64,000 bases of DNA, taken from contig CAJTUA010000019.1 in assembly GCA_910579615.1 (NCBI GenBank), positions 317 through 64,316 on the forward strand. Reading direction: 5' to 3'. The position numbers were made by a program, and so were the translations under genes. A model generated the notes under the pieces. The model worked only from the letters and a program-made list of their open reading frames with translations, was not told the origin of the DNA and ran no database searches. The number at the start of each line of letters is the position of its first letter. Within the stretch, counting starts at the first letter, position 1. Of the stretch, positions 15,255 to 23,204 are shown piece by piece. Origin of the DNA: an uncultured Lachnospiraceae bacterium. GTDB lineage: Bacteria; Bacillota; Clostridia; Lachnospirales; Lachnospiraceae.

Positions 15255-15284
15255 ATTGCAATGCTCCTTGAGACATTGCAATTG
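15253..15284. repeat. Hairpin directly after the rpmJ stop codon
   Basis: CAATTGCAATG and CATTGCAATTG are perfect 11-base inverted copies around a 10-base loop, starting 3 bases after the rpmJ stop. There is no T-run afterwards, so read-through to rpsM or RNA processing is more likely than termination. Confidence 0.55.
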
Positions 15285-15287
15285 GAC

Positions 15288-15401
15288 TTAGCCCTGTCTC
15301 TGCTTGTGTTTCGGGTTCTCACAGATAACTCTGATTGCGCCCTTTCTCTTAATGATTTTACATTTTTCGCAAATCGGTTTTACAGAAGATCTAACCTTCA
15401 T
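15288..15401 (-). CDS. rpmJ: 50S ribosomal protein L36
   Basis: A 37-residue zinc-binding large-subunit protein. The reading frame starts [15 protein letters not shown] and ends NPKHKQRQG. Cys11, Cys14, Cys27 and His32 form the C+ zinc ribbon. GAAAGGAGTG precedes the ATG. It is preceded by its own strong promoter, so it heads the rpmJ-rpsM-rpsK-rpsD-rpoA-rplQ unit and is not simply read from infA. Confidence 0.97.
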
Positions 15402-15425
15402 CCCATTTCACTCCTTTCGAAAAAA

Positions 15426-15465
15426 GTCCGCTTATAATTATAACAAAAGCGGACAGGAAATGCAA
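15426..15465 (-). promoter_or_regulatory. Strong promoter of the rpmJ-rplQ operon with flanking inverted repeat
   Basis: TTGCAT (15460-15465), 17 bases, and TATAAT (15437-15442) preceded by TGT. A perfect inverted repeat GTCCGCTT (15426-15433) / AAGCGGAC (15447-15454) brackets the -10 element and could be an operator or the first hairpin of the transcript. Confidence 0.85.
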
Positions 15466-15521
15466 GAATTATTTTTCCAATTTTTTCGCATTCCAGGGCG
15501 CTTTTTTTAGGCAAAATGCCT

Positions 15522-15560
15522 ACAGGGAGGGGCTATGCATCCGCTTTCGCCCCTCCCTGT
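15522..15560. repeat. Strong hairpin between infA and rpmJ
   Basis: ACAGGGAGGGGC (15522-15533) pairs with GCCCCTCCCTGT (15549-15560). On the minus strand it is followed by a small AGGCA/TGCCT hairpin and A-rich sequence rather than a T-run. It may end the infA transcript weakly or protect its 3' end. Confidence 0.6.
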
Positions 15561-15565
15561 GACTT

Positions 15566-15784
15566 CTATTTATCCCTCCAGATAATCCTGCCTTTTGTCA
15601 GGTCGTAAGGGGACAGTTCAAGTGTCACCTTATCACCTGGCACGATTTTGATGAAATTCATACGCAGCTTTCCGCTGATATGTGCCAGCACGCGGTGGCC
15701 ATTCTCAAGTTCCACCTGGAACATCGCGTTTGGCAGCTTCTCAACAACCGTTCCTTCGATTTCTACTACATCCGATTTTGACAT
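15566..15784 (-). CDS. infA: Translation initiation factor IF-1
   Basis: A 72-residue OB-fold protein that occupies the A site during initiation. It starts MSKSDVVEIEGTVVEKLPN and contains FQVELENGHRVLAHISGKLR and GDKVTLELSPYDLTKGRI. The ATG at 15784 gives exactly the family length and follows AAAGGAG. It is the last gene of the S10-spc-type transcript before the rpmJ promoter. Confidence 0.97.
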   Translation of the reverse strand: MSKSDVVEIEGTVVEKLPNAMFQVELENGHRVLAHISGKLRMNFIKIVPGDKVTLELSPYDLTKGRIIWRDK

Positions 15785-15805
15785 GGAATTCTCCTTTCCT
15801 ATATG

Positions 15806-15913
15806 AAGTTTTGCATATGCCCTTTTGGCACCAATGACCCGGGAACGCTTTTTATATGCGCTGCCCACGGCATCCCTCATTCCGGGTACTGCGCAGGCAT
15901 GTGCTGATTTTAC
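15806..15913. repeat. Degenerate member of the palindromic intercistronic repeat family
   Basis: Between map and infA. Left end AAGTTTTGCATATGCC (15806-15821), right end GGCATGTGCTGATTTT (from 15896). GCATATGCC and GGCATGTGC pair with one mismatch. The interior contains further GCATAT/ATATGC symmetry. Compared with the members at 17387 and 43936 this copy is decayed. Confidence 0.45.
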
Positions 15914-15929
15914 AATCCGTTTCCGGAAT

Positions 15930-16682
15930 TCACCACAACGACAAAATTTCCGGCTCGCCCTCCGTAACCAGGATGGTATTTTCATAGTGGGCGGACAGCG
16001 TTCCATCCTCTGTCACGACCGTCCAATCGTTTTCAAGCACGTACACATCCGGTTTCCCGATGTTGACCATCGGCTCAATCGCAAGCGTCATCCCCGGCAC
16101 CAGCTTCATGCCCCGCCGGTTCTGATGGAAATTCGGCACTTCCGGCTCCTCGTGCAGCTTTGCCCCGACACCGTGCCCGACATAATCCCTCACACATGAA
16201 AATCCGTTCGCCACAATATAATCCTCGACCGCCGCCGAAATCTCGAACAGGTGACAGCCTGCCTTCGCGAATTTTATGCCCTCGAAAAAGCTTTGCTTCG
16301 TCGCCGCAATCAGTTTTTCCGCCTCCGGTGATATCTTCCCGACCGCATGTGTGCGCGCCGCATCAGAATGGTAACCCTGATAGATAACCCCTGCATCAAT
16401 GCTGATGATATCGCCCTCCTTCAAGACCCGCTTTTTGTCCGGAATCCCATGGATGACCTCATCATTGACCGAGGCACAGATGGAAGCCGGGAAACCGTTG
16501 TAGTTCAGGAAGGACGCCGTACAGCCGTAGGAGCGGATAATCTCTGCCGCCCTGCGGTCAAGCTCCTTTGTCGTCACACCCGGTGCTACCATTTCCGCCA
16601 GGCGCTCATGCACTTCAAAAAGGATTTTTCCTGCCTCGCGCATCCGCGCGATTTCTTTTTCTGACTTAATCGATACTGACAT
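15930..16682 (-). CDS. map: Type I methionine aminopeptidase
   Basis: Removes the N-terminal methionine from nascent proteins, using a dinuclear metal site. The 250-residue product shows ISIDAGVIYQGYHSDAARTHAVG with the first two Asp ligands, GHGVGAKLHEEPEVPNF with the metal His, and MTLAIEPMVN with the Glu ligand. The N-terminal SH3-binding extension is absent, as in type Ia enzymes. The start at 16682 (MSVSIKSEKEIARMREAG) is the conserved one, although its ribosome binding site is weak. It follows adk by 16 bases. Confidence 0.97.
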   Translation of the reverse strand: MSVSIKSEKEIARMREAGKILFEVHERLAEMVAPGVTTKELDRRAAEIIRSYGCTASFLNYNGFPASICASVNDEVIHGIPDKKRVLKEGDIISIDAGVIYQGYHSDAARTHAVGKISPEAEKLIAATKQSFFEGIKFAKAGCHLFEISAAVEDYIVANGFSCVRDYVGHGVGAKLHEEPEVPNFHQNRRGMKLVPGMTLAIEPMVNIGKPDVYVLENDWTVVTEDGTLSAHYENTILVTEGEPEILSLW

Positions 16683-16698
16683 AGTACGCCCCCAAAGC

Positions 16699-17340
16699 TT
16701 AGGCAAGAATCGCTGTAATATCTTTGAATACATCGGCAACGTCCTTTGTGCCATCGACTTCTTTTAATATCTTCTCCCCCGCATAATACTCAATGAGCGG
16801 CTGTGTCTGTGTGTGGTAAACATCAAGCCTTTTCGCGACGGTCTCTGGCTTGTCATCGTCGCGCAACACCAGCTCCCCGCCGCACGCATCGCAGATGCCC
16901 TCTTTCTTCGTCGGGTTGTACACAATATGGTAGGTTCCGCCGCAGGAAAGGCATGCACGCCTTCCGGACATACGGTTTACAATATTCTCATCCGGCACTT
17001 CCACATTGATTGCGTAATCCAGCTTATCCCCCTCTGCCGCAAGTGCTTTTGTCAGCGCTTCCGCCTGCGGGATGGTGCGCGGGAAACCGTCCAGGACATA
17101 ACCATTTTTGCAGTCCTCCTGCTTGAAGCGGTCCATAATCAGCTCAAGCGTCAGTTCATCCGGCACAAGTGCCCCCTGGTCCATATAGGTCTTTGCCTTT
17201 TTGCCAAGCTCCGTTCCGTTCTTGATATTCGCACGGAAAATATCGCCTGTGGAAATGTGCGGGATATCATATTTCGCCGCAATCATCTTTGCCTGTGTGC
17301 CCTTGCCCGCACCTGGCGCGCCCAACATTACAATCTTCAT
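16699..17340 (-). CDS. adk: Adenylate kinase
   Basis: Interconverts ATP + AMP and 2 ADP. The 213-residue product has the P-loop GAPGAGKGT (7-15), the AMP-binding DGFPRT, and a zinc-binding LID with Cys130, Cys133, Cys150 and Cys153, the form seen in Gram-positive bacteria. The ATG at 17340 follows AAGGAG. It is the usual secY-adk-map-infA order, but the secY-adk gap is 192 bases and carries a palindromic repeat. Confidence 0.97.
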   Translation of the reverse strand: MKIVMLGAPGAGKGTQAKMIAAKYDIPHISTGDIFRANIKNGTELGKKAKTYMDQGALVPDELTLELIMDRFKQEDCKNGYVLDGFPRTIPQAEALTKALAAEGDKLDYAINVEVPDENIVNRMSGRRACLSCGGTYHIVYNPTKKEGICDACGGELVLRDDDKPETVAKRLDVYHTQTQPLIEYYAGEKILKEVDGTKDVADVFKDITAILA

Positions 17341-17386
17341 ATTTTTACTCCTTATTTTTGTGAGTTCTGGTTTCAACTTCCTATCT

Positions 17387-17482
17387 GAGTCCTGCATATC
17401 TTCTTTTTGCACAAAACCAAAGGATTTTTGCCTGCCCGCTTTGAAAAACCTTTCTGGCAGCCCGGGCATATGCTGTTTTCAA
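17387..17482. repeat. Palindromic intercistronic repeat with core, between secY and adk
   Basis: Left end GAGTCCTGCATA (17387-17398), right end GCATATGCTGTTTTCAA. The core is an imperfect hairpin: CCAAAGGATTTTT with AAAAACCTTTCTGG, followed by GGCAGCCCGGGC. This is the same architecture as the element at 43936. Confidence 0.55.
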
Positions 17483-17532
17483 CGCCTAACAGGGTGAGAC
17501 GTAACCGCCCCACCCTGGAAGTTTAAACTGCA

Positions 17533-18870
17533 TTAATCATTCAAAAATCCTTTATAGTGACGCACCAACATCTGAGACTCAATCTGCTTGAGTGTTTCAA
17601 GTACAACGCCAACAACGATAATCAGTGACGTACCGCCAAAATTCACCGTAGCGCCGAATGCACCCGAAAAGAAAATAGGGATAATTGCCACAATGGTAAG
17701 GCCAATCGCACCGATAAAAATAATATAATTCAATACTTTATTCAGGTACTCGGTTGTCGGTCTTCCCGGACGGATACCCGGGATGAAACCACCCTGTTTC
17801 TTCATATTGTTCGCAATCTCCATCGGGTTAAAGGTGATGGAGGTGTAAAAATATGCGAAGAAAATAATCATGGCGATATACAGGATTGCGCCAACCGTGT
17901 ACTTAAACTCGCCAAAGCTGTCAAAATTGAACCAGTGGCGGCTGTCAAACATATACAGTATCTTGCGCCACAGCGTCGAACGCTCACCATACACACCAAA
18001 GAACGATGAAATGATAATCGGGAACTGCAGCAGGGATACCGCGAAAATAACCGGGATAACACCAGCGGTGTTGACCTTGAGTGGAATAAAAGAAGATTGT
18101 CCGCCTACCATGCTCCTGCCCTGTATCTTCTTTGCATACTGCACAGCAATCTTTCTCTGCGCATCCTGCAGGAGTACAATCAGCACAATCGTCACAAGGA
18201 TGACGGCGATAATGACAACCGCACCCACGATTCCCATGCCAACGCTTCCTGCCCCGGTCACAAACTTCTCAACTAAGTTGCTGATATCCGATGGCATCTT
18301 CGCTACAATGTTGAACAGGAGGATCATAGAAATACCGTTTCCGACACCCTTCTCCGTAATGCGCTCGCCAAGCCACATCAGGAACGCAGAACCTGCCGTG
18401 AAAGAAACCGTGATTACAACAATGTTGGTAAAAAGATTTCCGCTCCTGAGCACACCGTTCGTATTGTTAAACCCAATCGTCATGGCAACCGACTCAATGA
18501 TTGCAAGCGCAATCGTAAGATATCTGGAAATCTCCGCAATCTTCTTCCTGCCGTCCTCACCGTCCTTCTGGAGCTCTTCAAGCTTCGGAATCGCGATGGT
18601 CAACAACTGCATGATAATGGATGAAGTAATATACGGGGAAATGTTCAAGGCAAAAATCGACATTTCCGAGAAGGAACCACCTGTCAACGCATCAAGAAAA
18701 CCTAAGTTATCTCCCATCGTAGAATTCAGCCAGAGCTGAAAATATTCACGGTTCACGCCAGGCACCGGGATCAAACACCCGAGCCTGACAATCAGCAGTG
18801 CAATCAGCGTATAGAGCAGCTTTGCACGGATATCCTTAATCTTAAAGGCGTTTCTAAGTGTTTTAAACAT
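17533..18870 (-). CDS. secY: Preprotein translocase subunit SecY
   Basis: Central pore of the Sec translocon, 445 residues with ten predicted membrane segments. Recognisable blocks are RLGCLIPVPGVN near the N-terminus, GSAFLMWLGERITEKGVGNGIS in the middle, IPLKVNTAGVIPVIFAVSLL and the late cytoplasmic loop GIRPGRPTTEYL. It lies 1 base after rplO and is read in the same transcript. Confidence 0.98.
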   Translation of the reverse strand: MFKTLRNAFKIKDIRAKLLYTLIALLIVRLGCLIPVPGVNREYFQLWLNSTMGDNLGFLDALTGGSFSEMSIFALNISPYITSSIIMQLLTIAIPKLEELQKDGEDGRKKIAEISRYLTIALAIIESVAMTIGFNNTNGVLRSGNLFTNIVVITVSFTAGSAFLMWLGERITEKGVGNGISMILLFNIVAKMPSDISNLVEKFVTGAGSVGMGIVGAVVIIAVILVTIVLIVLLQDAQRKIAVQYAKKIQGRSMVGGQSSFIPLKVNTAGVIPVIFAVSLLQFPIIISSFFGVYGERSTLWRKILYMFDSRHWFNFDSFGEFKYTVGAILYIAMIIFFAYFYTSITFNPMEIANNMKKQGGFIPGIRPGRPTTEYLNKVLNYIIFIGAIGLTIVAIIPIFFSGAFGATVNFGGTSLIIVVGVVLETLKQIESQMLVRHYKGFLND

Positions 18871-18871
18871 A

Positions 18872-19312
18872 TTAGATCACCTCTGCATTTCCACCAAGTG
18901 CCTTAATTTTCTCCATAGCGCTCGCGCTGTAAGCGGATACTTTGACATTAAGCTTCTTAGTTAACTCTCCGTTTCCAAGAATCTTTACCCCGTCCTTCGG
19001 ATTGCTGATAATACCAAGCTCTACCATCGTTTTTTCCGTAACCTCTGCGCCGTCTTCAAATTTGTTTAACATATCTACATTAACAGCTACGATTTCCTTC
19101 GTATTCCTGTTGTGGAAGCCCCTCTTCGGAAGTCTTCTGTACAAAGGCATCTGACCACCTTCAAAACCTGTTCTCGGAGCGCCGGAACGAGCCTTCTGAC
19201 CCTTGTGGCCATAGCCTGCCGTCTTGCCGTTTCCGGAACCATGTCCGCGGCCTTTGCGGAACTTATCGCCCTGCTTAGAGCCTTTTGCCGGTCTTAAATC
19301 TGTTAAATTCAT
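18872..19312 (-). CDS. rplO: 50S ribosomal protein L15
   Basis: Large-subunit assembly protein, 146 residues. The glycine- and lysine-rich N-terminus (MNLTDLRPAKGSK, RGHGSGNGKTAGYGHKGQKARSG) and the RRLPKRGFHN block are diagnostic. AGGAGGTG precedes the ATG. It lies between rpmD and secY. Confidence 0.98.
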   Translation of the reverse strand: MNLTDLRPAKGSKQGDKFRKGRGHGSGNGKTAGYGHKGQKARSGAPRTGFEGGQMPLYRRLPKRGFHNRNTKEIVAVNVDMLNKFEDGAEVTEKTMVELGIISNPKDGVKILGNGELTKKLNVKVSAYSASAMEKIKALGGNAEVI

Positions 19313-19333
19313 CGTTACACCTCCTTGCTGTTT

Positions 19334-19516
19334 TTAGATTTCTTCAACCTTTACCAAATGCTTTACCTGGGCTACCATACCTCTTACGGCAGCGTTGTCC
19401 GGCAGCTCTACGGTACTGTTAAGCTTCTTTAAGCCCAAAGCGGTAACCGTAGCCCTGTGCTTCGGAATCGCGCTGATGGTAGACTTTTTCAAGGTAATCT
19501 TTAATTTCTCTGCCAT
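19334..19516 (-). CDS. rpmD: 50S ribosomal protein L30
   Basis: A 60-residue large-subunit protein. It starts MAEKLKITLKKSTI and contains HRATVTALGLKKLNSTVELPDN. The ATG at 19516 lies just after TTGGAGG; the in-frame TTG earlier is part of that site. The length is normal for the bacterial form. Confidence 0.97.
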   Translation of the reverse strand: MAEKLKITLKKSTISAIPKHRATVTALGLKKLNSTVELPDNAAVRGMVAQVKHLVKVEEI

Positions 19517-19595
19517 TTTTTCCTCCAATCCTGCGCACCTTTAAGCGCATCTTTTTGCCGGCGCAGCAAGCGCTGACACCGGCCACGCAGCGAAT

Positions 19596-20105
19596 TTAAC
19601 CTAAAAGGTCCTCAACAGAAATACCGCGGAGCGCTGCTACTTCCTCCGGTGTCTTTAACTGGGAAAGACCGTTAATCGTAGCAAGGACTACATTCTGCTT
19701 ATTGTTGGAACCAAGGGATTTTGTACGGATATTCTTAAAGCCTGCAAGCTCAAGCACGTTGCGCGCAGGACCGCCCGCGATGATACCAGTACCTTCCGGG
19801 CTCTTCTTAAGCAGTACGCTCGCGCTGCCGAACTTCCCTGTAAAATCATGCGGAACGCTGCCGTTCTCATCCAATGGCAGTTCAATTAATTTCTTGATTG
19901 CATCCTCTTTCCCCTTGCGGATTGCCTCCGGAATCTCGGCTGCCTTGCCAAGACCTGCACCGACATGGCCGTTCTTGTCACCGACAACGACCAGGGCTGT
20001 AAAACGCATATTACGGCCGCCCTTTACAACCTTCGTTACACGCTTGATTGATACTACCTTATCTTCCAATTCTAACTGACTAGCATCAATGATTGTACGT
20101 TTCAT
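19596..20105 (-). CDS. rpsE: 30S ribosomal protein S5
   Basis: Small-subunit protein involved in decoding accuracy, 169 residues. It shows LEDKVVSIKRVTKVVKGGRNMRFTAL-type sequence, the VGDKNGHVGAGLGKAAEIPEAIRKG block and a C-terminal GSNNKQNVVLATINGL. The ATG at 20105 gives the conserved MKRTIIDASQLELED start; longer frames are not supported. Confidence 0.97.
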   Translation of the reverse strand: MKRTIIDASQLELEDKVVSIKRVTKVVKGGRNMRFTALVVVGDKNGHVGAGLGKAAEIPEAIRKGKEDAIKKLIELPLDENGSVPHDFTGKFGSASVLLKKSPEGTGIIAGGPARNVLELAGFKNIRTKSLGSNNKQNVVLATINGLSQLKTPEEVAALRGISVEDLLG

Positions 20106-20121
20106 GTGTTCTCCTCCTTGC

Positions 20122-20490
20122 CTAGAAATTAAGGCCAGCTTCGCGAGCTGCCTCGGCCAACGCCTGAATCTTTCCCTGATAGATGAAACCGCCTCTGTCA
20201 AATACAACTTCGGTAATGCCCGCGTCCTGTGCCTTCTTTGCGATTACCTTACCTAAGTATGCAGCAGCAGCAACATCATTGGTCTTCTCAAGCTCGGCCT
20301 TTACATCCTTATCCAGCGTGGAAGCCGCAACTAAAGTGTTTCCTACCGTGTCATCAATCACCTGTGCGTACATATGATTATTGCTTCTGAAAACAGCCAA
20401 ACGTGGTCTTGCTGGAGTGCCGGCGAAACGATTACGCATTCTGTTATGCTTCTTAACACGGACTTCACTTCTTGACTTTTTACTAACCAT
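20122..20490 (-). CDS. rplR: 50S ribosomal protein L18
   Basis: 5S rRNA-binding protein of 122 residues. Key blocks are KKHNRMRNRFAGTPARPRLAVFRS, NHMYAQVIDD, and the C-terminal VVFDRGGFIYQGKIQALAEAAREAGL. The length is normal. AAGGAGG precedes the ATG. Confidence 0.98.
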   Translation of the reverse strand: MVSKKSRSEVRVKKHNRMRNRFAGTPARPRLAVFRSNNHMYAQVIDDTVGNTLVAASTLDKDVKAELEKTNDVAAAAYLGKVIAKKAQDAGITEVVFDRGGFIYQGKIQALAEAAREAGLNF

Positions 20491-20505
20491 TTTTTAAGCC
20501 TCCTT

Positions 20506-21048
20506 CTACTTCTTACCGGTCTTACCAACTTTACGTCTGATAACCTCATCAGCATACTTGATACCCTTGCCCTTGTACGGCTCCGGCCTTCTCTTATCTC
20601 TGATTTCAGCAGCATATTGGCCAACTTTTTCTTTATCAATACCCTTGACCGTAATCTTGTTCTGTCCCTCAAGCACCGTCTCAACGCCTTCCGGGTCCAC
20701 CATGATTACCGGGTGGGAATATCCTAACGTCAATGTAAGCTCCTTGCCGGCCTTTGCCGCGCGGTAGCCTACGCCGTTGATTTCAAGAACTTTCTCGTAG
20801 CCGGATGTTACACCGGTTACCATATTGGCAATCAGGGTTCTGGTCAGACCGTGCAGCGACTTCATCCTCTTTAAATCGTTCGGTCTTGTAACGGTAACCT
20901 CTGCGCCCTCCAACTTAATTTCCATCTCAGCAGGCAATACTCTCTCGAGTGTTCCCTTTGGACCTTTTACAGTCACTTTATTATTTTCTGCAATCTCAAC
21001 CGTTACGCCGGCAGGGACCGCGATTGGCATCTTACCTATACGTGACAT
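20506..21048 (-). CDS. rplF: 50S ribosomal protein L6
   Basis: 180-residue protein near the factor-binding site. It starts MSRIGKMPIAVPAGV and has KGPKGTLERVLP, TRTLIANMVTGVTSGYEKVLEINGVGYRA and the C-terminal RDKRRPEPYKGKGIKYADEVIRRK. Separated from rpsH by an unusually long 187-base gap. Confidence 0.98.
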   Translation of the reverse strand: MSRIGKMPIAVPAGVTVEIAENNKVTVKGPKGTLERVLPAEMEIKLEGAEVTVTRPNDLKRMKSLHGLTRTLIANMVTGVTSGYEKVLEINGVGYRAAKAGKELTLTLGYSHPVIMVDPEGVETVLEGQNKITVKGIDKEKVGQYAAEIRDKRRPEPYKGKGIKYADEVIRRKVGKTGKK

Positions 21049-21172
21049 GCCCGTACCTCCTTAATATAATGTGTGACAGCTCTTACTGTCCCCAGTAGAA
21101 AAGAGTATCGAATGGGATAAGGCCTCCCGAAACGACTTCTTTCCCGTGCCAGGAATTGTTTGCTCTCTGCGC

Positions 21173-21247
21173 ATTTACCCTACCAGATAAAAATTTATCC
21201 TGCCAGACAAATCTATCTTTCCGGATAAGTATACCCTACCAGATAAA
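21173..21247. repeat. Four-copy tandem repeat of about 18 bp running into the rpsH stop codon
   Basis: On the plus strand the unit is close to ATYTAYCCTRCCAGAYAA. Copies are at 21173-21192, 21193-21210, 21211-21228 and 21229-21247. The two outer copies are nearly identical and the two inner ones are degenerate. The last copy includes the rpsH codons for Phe-Ile-Trp and the TAG stop, so the array looks like a duplication of the gene's 3' end. Confidence 0.7.
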
Positions 21248-21631
21248 TGCCAAAACTTCTCCGCCGACATTCTCTTTCCTTGCTTCCTTGTCGGTGAGAA
21301 CGCCCTTGTTCGTGGAGATGATTGCGGTACCTAAGCCGCCAAGTACCTTCGGAAGGTCTTCCTTGCTCGCGTAAACGCGCAGGCCAGGCTTTGAAATCCT
21401 CTTCAAACCGGTGATAATCTTTGTGTTCTTATCCTTGCCATACTTCAACGTGATATGGATATTCTTAAAACCGCCAACTTCCTCGATCTCAAAGCTCTTG
21501 ATGTAGCCCTCCTTTAAAAGAATCTCCGCGATGGAGATTTTCATCCTCGAAGCCGGAACATCTACCGTGTCATGCTTTGCAGTGTTCGCATTGCGGATTC
21601 TTGTAAGCATATCTGCAATCGGATCTGTCAT
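21236..21631 (-). CDS. rpsH: 30S ribosomal protein S8
   Basis: Central-domain 16S rRNA-binding protein, 131 residues. It starts MTDPIADMLTRIRNAN and contains VDVPASRMK, KRISKPGLRVYAS and LGGLGTAIISTNKGVLTDKEAR. It ends AFIW, where most S8 proteins end with an ECFVW-like or ICYVW-like tail. AAAGGAGG precedes the ATG. Confidence 0.98.
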   Translation of the reverse strand: MTDPIADMLTRIRNANTAKHDTVDVPASRMKISIAEILLKEGYIKSFEIEEVGGFKNIHITLKYGKDKNTKIITGLKRISKPGLRVYASKEDLPKVLGGLGTAIISTNKGVLTDKEARKENVGGEVLAFIW

Positions 21632-21655
21632 AATAGTTTGCCTCCTTTCCTAATC

Positions 21656-21841
21656 TTACCAGCTTGCCTTCTTAACACCTGGTATCTCGCCCTTGTACGC
21701 TAACTCACGGAAGCAGATTCTGCAGATTCCGTATTTTCTTAAATATGCATGTGGACGTCCACAAATTCTGCAGCGGTTGTATTCTCTGCAGGAGAATTTC
21801 TGTTTGCGCTGCTGCTTGATCTTCATTGATGTTTTCGCCAT
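21656..21841 (-). CDS. rpsZ: 30S ribosomal protein S14, type Z
   Basis: Short zinc-containing S14 of 61 residues. Cys24, Cys27, Cys40 and Cys43 (CRICGRPHAYLRKYGICRICF-type ribbon, split here as CRIC and CRIC) hold the zinc. The C-terminus GEIPGVKKASW is characteristic. It lies between rplE and rpsH. Confidence 0.98.
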   Translation of the reverse strand: MAKTSMKIKQQRKQKFSCREYNRCRICGRPHAYLRKYGICRICFRELAYKGEIPGVKKASW

Positions 21842-21857
21842 AAAATTTTCCTCCTGA

Positions 21858-22397
21858 CTATTTGCTGAATGGCATTCCGAACAGTGTCAGCAATTCGCGT
21901 GCTTCCTCGTCGCTCTTTGCAGTCGTAACGAAAATAACGTCCATACCTCTGACCTTATCTACCTTATCATACTCAATTTCCGGGAAAATTAACTGCTCCT
22001 TGATGCCAAGTGCATAATTACCTCTGCCGTCAAATGCGTTCGGGTTCACACCTCTGAAGTCACGGACACGCGGTAAGGAAAGGTTAATCAGGCGGTCTGC
22101 GAACTCATACATCTTCTCGCCGCGCAGCGTAACCTTGCAGCCGATGGCAAGCCCCTCCCTGATTTTGAAATTCGCGATGGACTTTCTTGCCTTTGTGATA
22201 ACCGGCTTCTGGCCTGCGATAATCTCCATATCCTTTACCGCGGACTCAAGCGCCTTTGCATTGTCCTTCGCCTCGCCCACGCCCATGTTGATTACAATCT
22301 TGTCAAGCTTCGGAATCTGCATTACGTTCTTGTAGCCGAATTTCTTCTGCATAGCCGGAGCGATCTCATTCTTATATGTTTCTTTTAAACGAGCCAA
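21858..22397 (-). CDS. rplE: 50S ribosomal protein L5
   Basis: 5S rRNA-binding protein of the central protuberance, 179 residues. It shows NVMQIPKLDKIVINMGVGEA, GQKPVITKARKSIANFKIREG, and LPRVRDFRGVNPNAFDGRGNY. It starts with TTG at 22397 after AGGAGG; the resulting MARLKETY is the conserved N-terminus. Confidence 0.97.
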   Translation of the reverse strand: MARLKETYKNEIAPAMQKKFGYKNVMQIPKLDKIVINMGVGEAKDNAKALESAVKDMEIIAGQKPVITKARKSIANFKIREGLAIGCKVTLRGEKMYEFADRLINLSLPRVRDFRGVNPNAFDGRGNYALGIKEQLIFPEIEYDKVDKVRGMDVIFVTTAKSDEEARELLTLFGMPFSK

Positions 22398-22420
22398 CTT
22401 GGTGACCTCCTCTCTGAGAA

Positions 22421-22726
22421 TTAATCGATAACTTCGCCGGTTGATTTCGCAACGCGTACCTTCTTGCCGTCTTTTACGGTAAAGCCGACCCTGGTTGCCT
22501 TGCCCTTATGCACGTACATTACGTTCGATACATCAATCGGTGCGTCCTTGTGGATAATTCCACCCTGCGGGTTTGCCTGGGAAGCCTTTGCATGCTTTAC
22601 AACGGTATTCACGCCCTCAACAACTACCCTGCCTGCGGAAACGGAAACTACTTTCCCTTCCTTGCCCTTATCCTTGCCGGTAATAACCTTTACGGTATCA
22701 CCCTTCTTAATCTTTGCTGTTGCCAC
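22421..22726 (-). CDS. rplX: 50S ribosomal protein L24
   Basis: Assembly initiator of the large subunit, 101 residues. It has a KOW motif (KGDTVKVITGKDKGKEGKVVSV) and QGGIIHKDAPIDVSNVM. The start is taken as GTG at 22726 (MATAKIKKGD) after AAGGAGGTG; the earlier in-frame GTG is part of that binding site. Confidence 0.96.
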   Translation of the reverse strand: MATAKIKKGDTVKVITGKDKGKEGKVVSVSAGRVVVEGVNTVVKHAKASQANPQGGIIHKDAPIDVSNVMYVHKGKATRVGFTVKDGKKVRVAKSTGEVID

Positions 22727-22739
22727 GCCTGACACCTCC

Positions 22740-23108
22740 TTATAATACTTCTGGTGCTAATGAAACGATTTTCATGAACTGCTTCTCGCGAAGCTCTCTC
22801 GCTACCGGCCCAAAGATACGAGTTCCTCTCGGGTTCTTGTCTTCCTTGATGATGACAGCCGCATTCTCGTCAAAACGGATATAGGAGCCGTCCTTGCGGC
22901 GTGCGCCCTTCACCGTCCGAACAACGACCGCCTTGACAACATCACCCTTCTTTACAACGCCGCCCGGCGTTGCATCTTTGACAGAAGCAACAATGATGTC
23001 ACCGATGTTTGCATATCTTCTGGTTGAACCGCCCATTACGCGGATGCAAAGCAGCTCCTTCGCACCGGTATTGTCAGCAACCTTAAGTCTGGTCTCTGTT
23101 TGTACCAT
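22740..23108 (-). CDS. rplN: 50S ribosomal protein L14
   Basis: Subunit-interface protein of 122 residues. It starts MVQTETRLKVADNTGAKELLCI and contains GVVKKGDVVKAVVVRTVKG and the NPRGTRIFGPVARELRE block. The length is exactly typical. It lies between rpsQ and rplX; the gap to rpsQ is 96 bases. Confidence 0.98.
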   Translation of the reverse strand: MVQTETRLKVADNTGAKELLCIRVMGGSTRRYANIGDIIVASVKDATPGGVVKKGDVVKAVVVRTVKGARRKDGSYIRFDENAAVIIKEDKNPRGTRIFGPVARELREKQFMKIVSLAPEVL

Positions 23109-23204
23109 GTCAGATACTCCTTTCGAATTTTGAAAACAGGGTTCCTCTCCTTTTAAGACAAAGAGCCTGCCTTTTTTGAAACGGATGATTCCATCCGGCG
23201 AATC

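Noticed and set aside
14840..15287. tRNA or other known small RNA in the rpmJ-rpsM gap
   Set aside because: No cloverleaf, no TTCGA-type T-arm and no CCA end could be found; the hairpins do not fit a tRNA.
17870..18739. 289-residue open frame on the plus strand inside secY
   Set aside because: It is antisense to a fully conserved secY, has no ribosome binding site, and its residues are typical of a reverse-frame shadow.
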